Positions 7,050 to 10,154 of a stretch of DNA of 10,154 nt are shown here, piece by piece. The stretch covers positions 1 through 10,154 of the forward strand of contig JAOUKW010000129.1 in NCBI GenBank assembly GCA_029882335.1. Reading direction: 5' to 3'. Each line of letters opens with the position of its first letter. The stretch's first letter is position 1. The notes below the pieces were generated by a model, which was given only the letters and a program-made list of their open reading frames with translations, did not search any database and had not been told where the DNA came from. A program made the position numbers and the translations under genes. Origin of the DNA: Candidatus Heimdallarchaeota archaeon (lineage in GTDB: Archaea; Asgardarchaeota; Heimdallarchaeia; Heimdallarchaeales; Kariarchaeaceae).

Positions 7050-7781
7050 ATGATAGAAGTTGAATTTGGTATGAGTATCGAACTTAGATCTAATGTATTG
7101 AATAAAGAAGAGAAGCAGTTTCCATTCGAATTGGTTGAGTTGGCAAAGCTTGTACCACATGAAATGACGATTGATCATGAGTTAGAATCAATAAAACAAG
7201 GATTAATTGATTCAGGAATGGTTTATTGGCCTTTAATCTTGGATAAGAACTCGTTGTTGATATTAGATGGGCATCATCGAACCAAGGGATTGGGTGAATT
7301 GGGTTATCGGTTCACACCGGCTGTAATGATTGATTATTTAGATGATGATTTAATTCAAGTTGATACATGGTATCCTATTGTAAATGTCACTGTTGAAGAT
7401 GTAATTAGTGAGTTACAAAAACATGATTTACAAATTATTAAATCTGAGGTAAATTCACTGGATATGCCTAGATTAGTGAATCGAGAAATTACTTGTGTTG
7501 TTGGAAATGAAACTCACCTATATAATATCATAGGGGAGAGAGAACTGGTATTTCATATTATCCGTGAGAAGTGGTTAGAAGGTATCTTATATGCTGATAA
7601 TGCTGAAATTTCTTTGAAACATGCTGGACCAAGTAAAACAGCAATTATCAGTTGGTCATATAGCAAAAGGGAAATACTGGATTTTGTATTGGGTGGTGAT
7701 ATATTTTTACCAAAAACCACCCGGCATGAGTTAAAATATTTGGTTGGAAAGTGTAATGTACCCCTCGGAAGTTTGAAATAG
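7050..7781 (+). CDS. serK: ADP-dependent free serine kinase (SerK), ParB/Srx fold
   Basis: A 243-aa homologue of SerK, first characterised in Thermococcus kodakarensis. SerK phosphorylates free L-serine with ADP to O-phospho-L-serine, which feeds cysteine synthesis; it is a cytoplasmic enzyme. The match runs the full length. PHE with E38 corresponds to the catalytic glutamate (E30 in the Thermococcus enzyme, from memory). Then come YWPLIL (59-64), the ParB/Srx-type LILDGHHR (70-77, D73 and H75/H76), AVMIDYL.DD...VDTWYP (91-109), and the C-terminal FLPKTTRHEL (219-228) followed by NVPLGSL. All are family hallmarks, so it should be active. Other ParB-fold kinases, such as SbnI of siderophore synthesis, share the fold, but the C-terminal PKTTRH and single-domain length favour SerK. 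The start may be ATG 7050 or ATG 7071; the latter gives a length before PHE closer to the Thermococcus protein. There is no clear Shine-Dalgarno sequence. The gene is divergent from rpo1N and not in an operon. T-rich sequence at 7798-7808 may be its terminator. Confidence 0.88.
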   Translation: MIEVEFGMSIELRSNVLNKEEKQFPFELVELAKLVPHEMTIDHELESIKQGLIDSGMVYWPLILDKNSLLILDGHHRTKGLGELGYRFTPAVMIDYLDDDLIQVDTWYPIVNVTVEDVISELQKHDLQIIKSEVNSLDMPRLVNREITCVVGNETHLYNIIGERELVFHIIREKWLEGILYADNAEISLKHAGPSKTAIISWSYSKREILDFVLGGDIFLPKTTRHELKYLVGKCNVPLGSLK

Positions 7782-7900
7782 GTATGATTAAATTAATCTT
7801 TATTTTATAAATGTGAAAAATATTAATTGTTCCAAATTTACTTGTATAAATCTTATGTAGCTTGTTTTTAATATAAGGTATATCTTTCCCCGCTAAATTA

Positions 7901-8557
7901 TTATTTATGTGGAATAAATGAATTACTCTTACATTCAGGACATCCTTTGGAAAATGAAGCTCTGCAATATGCGTTTCCACATCTGGAACATTTTCCTTCT
8001 GATACGGAGATTTTACCTATTGATTTACAATGGTGACATTTATCCAAAGTTTGTTGTTTTGTTTGGGTCGATATTGCTGAGATCACAATAATACCAACTA
8101 TAATTCCGGCTACCCACATTAATCCTTTTAGGATTTTTGACACAAACCCGCTATTAATTTTATTATCACAATCTTCATCTCGCATTCCATCTTTTATACC
8201 GTTGACATAAACAGTATATTTTAGATAGACATTATATAAATTATGACTTTGATCTGTATATCCTTTATTTGGAGGAATTACAAAGGTTTTTTCTTCATCG
8301 ATAAACATACCTAATACTTCTTCATAGAATCCAACGATCAACCCACCCTGTCCTGTTTTAACTTCAAAACTTGCTGAATCTCTACTTTCAATTTCTTCAC
8401 CTGTTCCATCATTCCACAGGGTATAGGCAAAATCAACAACGTCAAATTCTTCAATACCAACACATGGTGTATAACTACTTACTGGATTAATAGAGATAAA
8501 TGATATTGTTATGATACAAATAATAAAATGAAACTTCAATTTTGAATGTTTAACCAT
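7901..8557 (-). CDS. Membrane-anchored FKBP-type prolyl isomerase with C-terminal zinc-finger tail
   Basis: A 218-aa protein with an unusual domain order. Residues 1-28 are a signal peptide (basic start, FIICIITISFISINPVSS). Residues about 36-118 are an FKBP-type peptidyl-prolyl isomerase domain. It reads FAYTLWNDGTGEEIESR, then G-QGGLIVGFYEEVLGMFIDEEKTFVIPPNKGYT, then NLYNVYLKYTVYV, the usual FKBP order. Y45, F64, I74, F77 and Y100 line up with the FKBP pocket. The usual Asp is E57 and the pocket Trp is F77, as in SlyD-like members, so isomerase activity is likely but unproven. C32 and C130 flank the domain and could pair. A membrane helix follows at about 145-163. The tail carries C174-x2-C177, C190-x2-C193, C198 and C206-x2-C209, a zinc-ribbon or RING-like module. 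Predicted topology is FKBP outside and zinc module in the cytoplasm. It has its own promoter and is divergent from the GTPase-like gene. Confidence 0.8.
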   Translation of the reverse strand: MVKHSKLKFHFIICIITISFISINPVSSYTPCVGIEEFDVVDFAYTLWNDGTGEEIESRDSASFEVKTGQGGLIVGFYEEVLGMFIDEEKTFVIPPNKGYTDQSHNLYNVYLKYTVYVNGIKDGMRDEDCDNKINSGFVSKILKGLMWVAGIIVGIIVISAISTQTKQQTLDKCHHCKSIGKISVSEGKCSRCGNAYCRASFSKGCPECKSNSFIPHK

Positions 8558-8583
8558 TTCTATACTTGAAGGAATATTGCTAG

Positions 8584-8594
8584 TTTTTATACTT
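8584..8594 (-). promoter_or_regulatory. TATA box for the FKBP gene
   Basis: AAGTATAAAAA on the minus strand, preceded by a purine-containing BRE-like CGAAG. It is centred about 31 nt before the ATG at 8557, which predicts a leader of only about 5 nt. It is one of the best-formed archaeal promoters in the window. Confidence 0.5.
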
Positions 8595-8680
8595 CGTGAA
8601 TGGTGTCTTTGTAAATGATTTGTGATTTCAAGAGAAAAATGATTTGATACAAATTCATCTTTGTGTTATGAAAGATGTAT

Positions 8681-8692
8681 GAAAGTTTATTA
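8681..8692 (+). promoter_or_regulatory. BRE/TATA promoter for the GTPase-like gene
   Basis: GAAAGTTTATTA: a purine-rich BRE-like GAAAG followed by TTTATTA, centred about 28 nt before the GTG at 8716. The spacing implies a leaderless transcript beginning at the GTG, and so supports that start codon. Together with the opposed FKBP promoter it fills the 158-nt divergent gap. Confidence 0.45.
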
Positions 8693-8715
8693 GCCACTTT
8701 GAATAAGCAATTTAT

Positions 8716-9318
8716 GTGAAACAACTGATAAATTTCACCTTTGGCAGGTTAGTAACGACGAATTTATCATTTCATTACTTCCGAATTGGACAAGCAAAAC
8801 CATTGGTAGATGAATTATCCACATACAGTGAAGATAAGTTTATTGATGGTTTAGGTATAATGAAAGGAAAATACAAAGTCAAAGAGAAATTATCAAAAGA
8901 AGGTAATAGTGGTTTAGAAGATGACATGAAAGAACAATCAGTAAAATGGCATCAGCATGAGGTTGAATTCTTTCATCAGTATCAATTTAAAGAATCATAT
9001 GGAAGGTTTGATGGAGCAATAATAAATATTGATATTGACGAGGATAATGTTACCCAACAACGTAGAGAGTTTTGGGAGCATTTTATATGGAAAACCAGTG
9101 AAATGCCACTTCCTGTAGCAATAGTCATTCCTTCAACACAAGGATATGGTTCCCTCTCGAAAGCACAGGTATTTGAATATTTATCACTAATTCGATTGAC
9201 TGATCGTCCATTTGAATTGTTTGAGTATAATGAAAATGTTGTTTCAGAGGTATATGGATGGCTTACTCGATTATCTAGTTTAGTACATAGGAAAAAGAGA
9301 GAAGAAATGTCTGATTAA
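8716..9318 (+). CDS. Arf/Ras-like GTPase-related protein lacking the P-loop
   Basis: A 200-aa cytoplasmic protein that I assign only loosely. Residues 96-190 follow the order of the second half of an Arf/Ras-type GTPase: YGRFDGAIINIDIDEDN (hydrophobic strand then acidic turn), a helix with RREFWEHF, PLPVAIVI (strand), a loop, the helix ending FEYLSLIRLTDRPFELFEY, then VVSEVYGWLTRL. RLVTTNLSFHYFRIG near the N-terminus resembles a switch I-like Thr segment and its following strand. Between them lies a charged region of about 60 residues with many Lys and Glu. The GxxxxGK[ST] P-loop is absent, and the NKxD position reads PSTQ, so nucleotide binding is not expected by the usual route. The start is GTG 8716; an in-frame TAA lies 10 nt upstream and a promoter sits 28 nt upstream, so no P-loop half has been missed. 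It lies 82 nt before the AAA+ gene on the same strand. It could also be an unrelated alpha/beta protein. Confidence 0.6.
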   Translation: MKQLINFTFGRLVTTNLSFHYFRIGQAKPLVDELSTYSEDKFIDGLGIMKGKYKVKEKLSKEGNSGLEDDMKEQSVKWHQHEVEFFHQYQFKESYGRFDGAIINIDIDEDNVTQQRREFWEHFIWKTSEMPLPVAIVIPSTQGYGSLSKAQVFEYLSLIRLTDRPFELFEYNENVVSEVYGWLTRLSSLVHRKKREEMSD

Positions 9319-9400
9319 TCCCAATTGTCTTAATGAACTTAAGGGAATCTAAACAAATAATTAAAACTTAGATTTCTTTTCAAATCATAAGGCAATTAAA

Positions 9401-10154
9401 ATGACCCAATCAATTGAAGATCTAATAAATGAAAATTATACTGGATATAGTGTGAGGTCAATACTAACAAATCCTCAATTTCGTTCTCGAGTTTTATCAG
9501 ATTCATCGGTTAGAGGGAATAAAGAGATTAAGAATCTCGTAATGGATAAAATTGCTGTTGGTGGTAAAGTATTACTTACTGGACCCACTGGTGAGGCAAA
9601 AACCTTGTTTGCACGAGTTTTATTAAATCATATCATCAGTGAAATCAACAGTCATAAATTTCACATTAAAAACTGTCCTTTTCTAGAAGATGCAGGATAT
9701 CTAATCCATGTAATAAATAATTATAATGATAATTTATTTAATGCAATTGATGTATTGCAAAGTCTTTGTCCATTTTGTAGAAAAACGATTGAAGAAACCA
9801 TTTCATCAAAAACAGAACACATTAAGCTTGATAACACCGCTCAAATGGTAAAAATTTCTAAATCATTGGGTGATAAGCTAAAAAAAGTTGCAGTTGATAA
9901 GACAATTGTTAGACGAACTCAGATTGATCCAAGAAATGATCCAGAAAGTCTTTATATGTTGTTAGCTGGTGTTGAAAATCTCGAACAACTACTTGGTGGA
10001 GAAACAAAAGAAACATTTGCAGCTCAAAGTCACAAAGTAGGTGCATTATCTCAAGGATTTATGGTTGTTAATGAAATCCAGAGATTGCATTTATCTCTCC
10101 TTGAATCATTAATGGGATTTTTAGAAGACCCTCAAGGAATTAAGTACAATCTTG
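9401..10154 (+). CDS. PrkA/MoxR-type AAA+ ATPase, 3'-partial
   Basis: The frame is open from ATG 9401 to the window edge (251 codons, no stop). Walker A is GPTGEAKT (61-68), in MoxR style. The middle resembles PrkA-type proteins (the AAA domain of bacterial PrkA/YeaG serine kinases): HIKNCPFLEDAGYLIHVI (88-105) matches the PrkA IKGCPMHEDPLHLIP block. C123-P-F-C126 sits at the PrkA LSP-x-x-R position, and DPRNDPESLYMLLAGVENL (176-194) matches its DP-x-QD...LTG block. GFMVVNEIQRLHLSLLESLMGFLED (219-243) is the Walker B helix region. There the acidic pair is N224-E225 rather than D-E, as PrkA proteins also have non-canonical residues there. C92, C123 and C126 could hold a metal. The role is unknown: PrkA-type proteins act in stress regulation or as AAA+ proteases or kinases, while MoxR types act as chaperones with VWA partners. 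A weak AAGG lies 8 nt upstream of the ATG. Any C-terminal kinase-like domain lies beyond the window. Confidence 0.82.
   Translation, partial: MTQSIEDLINENYTGYSVRSILTNPQFRSRVLSDSSVRGNKEIKNLVMDKIAVGGKVLLTGPTGEAKTLFARVLLNHIISEINSHKFHIKNCPFLEDAGYLIHVINNYNDNLFNAIDVLQSLCPFCRKTIEETISSKTEHIKLDNTAQMVKISKSLGDKLKKVAVDKTIVRRTQIDPRNDPESLYMLLAGVENLEQLLGGETKETFAAQSHKVGALSQGFMVVNEIQRLHLSLLESLMGFLEDPQGIKYNL

Noticed and set aside
7648..7980. A 110-aa minus-strand open frame across the serK end and the intergenic gap
   Set aside because: It overlaps both the serK C-terminus (with the conserved PKTTRH) and the FKBP gene's zinc-finger tail; composition is not protein-like.
8558..8715. A hidden P-loop exon or frame-shifted N-terminus for the GTPase-like gene
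   Set aside because: I read the three plus-strand frames and found no GxxxxGK[ST] coding pattern; the space is filled by two divergent promoters.
9330..9345. Small inverted repeat CTTAA...TTAAG before the AAA+ gene
   Set aside because: The arms are only five bases and AT-rich, too weak for a terminator or regulator site.

Overview
This is an AT-rich archaeal chromosomal segment. The domain assignment rests mainly on the gene at 4146-6827. It encodes the A' half (Rpo1N) of a split archaeal RNA polymerase largest subunit, carrying the bridge helix and the NADFDGD catalytic loop and ending where archaeal A' normally ends. Other archaeal signs are A/T-rich TATA-like boxes about 25-31 nt before several start codons (a leaderless or very short-leader pattern), few Shine-Dalgarno sequences, and a SerK-type ADP-dependent serine kinase. 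The style of the Rpo1N sequence and an Arf/Ras-like protein remnant suggest an Asgard-type archaeon. That is a tentative inference; a tree of Rpo1N would settle it.

Layout from left to right. 3-674 (+) is the end of an unrecognised membrane protein. It runs convergently into 655-1470 (-), an RlaP/YcgL-type nucleotidyltransferase, with a 20-nt overlap. 1641-2075 (-) is a small protein with a TTG start and a faint RelE/HigB-like pattern. 2192-3910 (-) is a 12-TM MFS transporter with an unusual N-terminal extension that carries two more membrane segments. 4146-6827 (-) is rpo1N, standing apart from rpoB and rpoA''. The segment upstream of its TTG still encodes conserved family residues, so the true start is probably a rare ATA or ATT codon. 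7050-7781 (+) is serK, divergent from rpo1N. 7901-8557 (-) is a predicted membrane-anchored FKBP-type prolyl isomerase with a cytoplasmic zinc-finger tail. Divergent from it, 8716-9318 (+) encodes a protein resembling the C-terminal part of an Arf/Ras-like GTPase but with no P-loop. 82 nt further on, the same strand carries a PrkA/MoxR-type AAA+ ATPase, 9401-10154, cut off by the window edge.

Most genes look like single transcription units with their own promoters, and no long operon is visible. The only pair likely to work together is the P-loop-less GTPase-like protein and the PrkA-like AAA+ protein. Gaps between genes are all under 300 bases. No tRNA, rRNA, CRISPR array, insertion sequence or sizeable repeat was seen in them.
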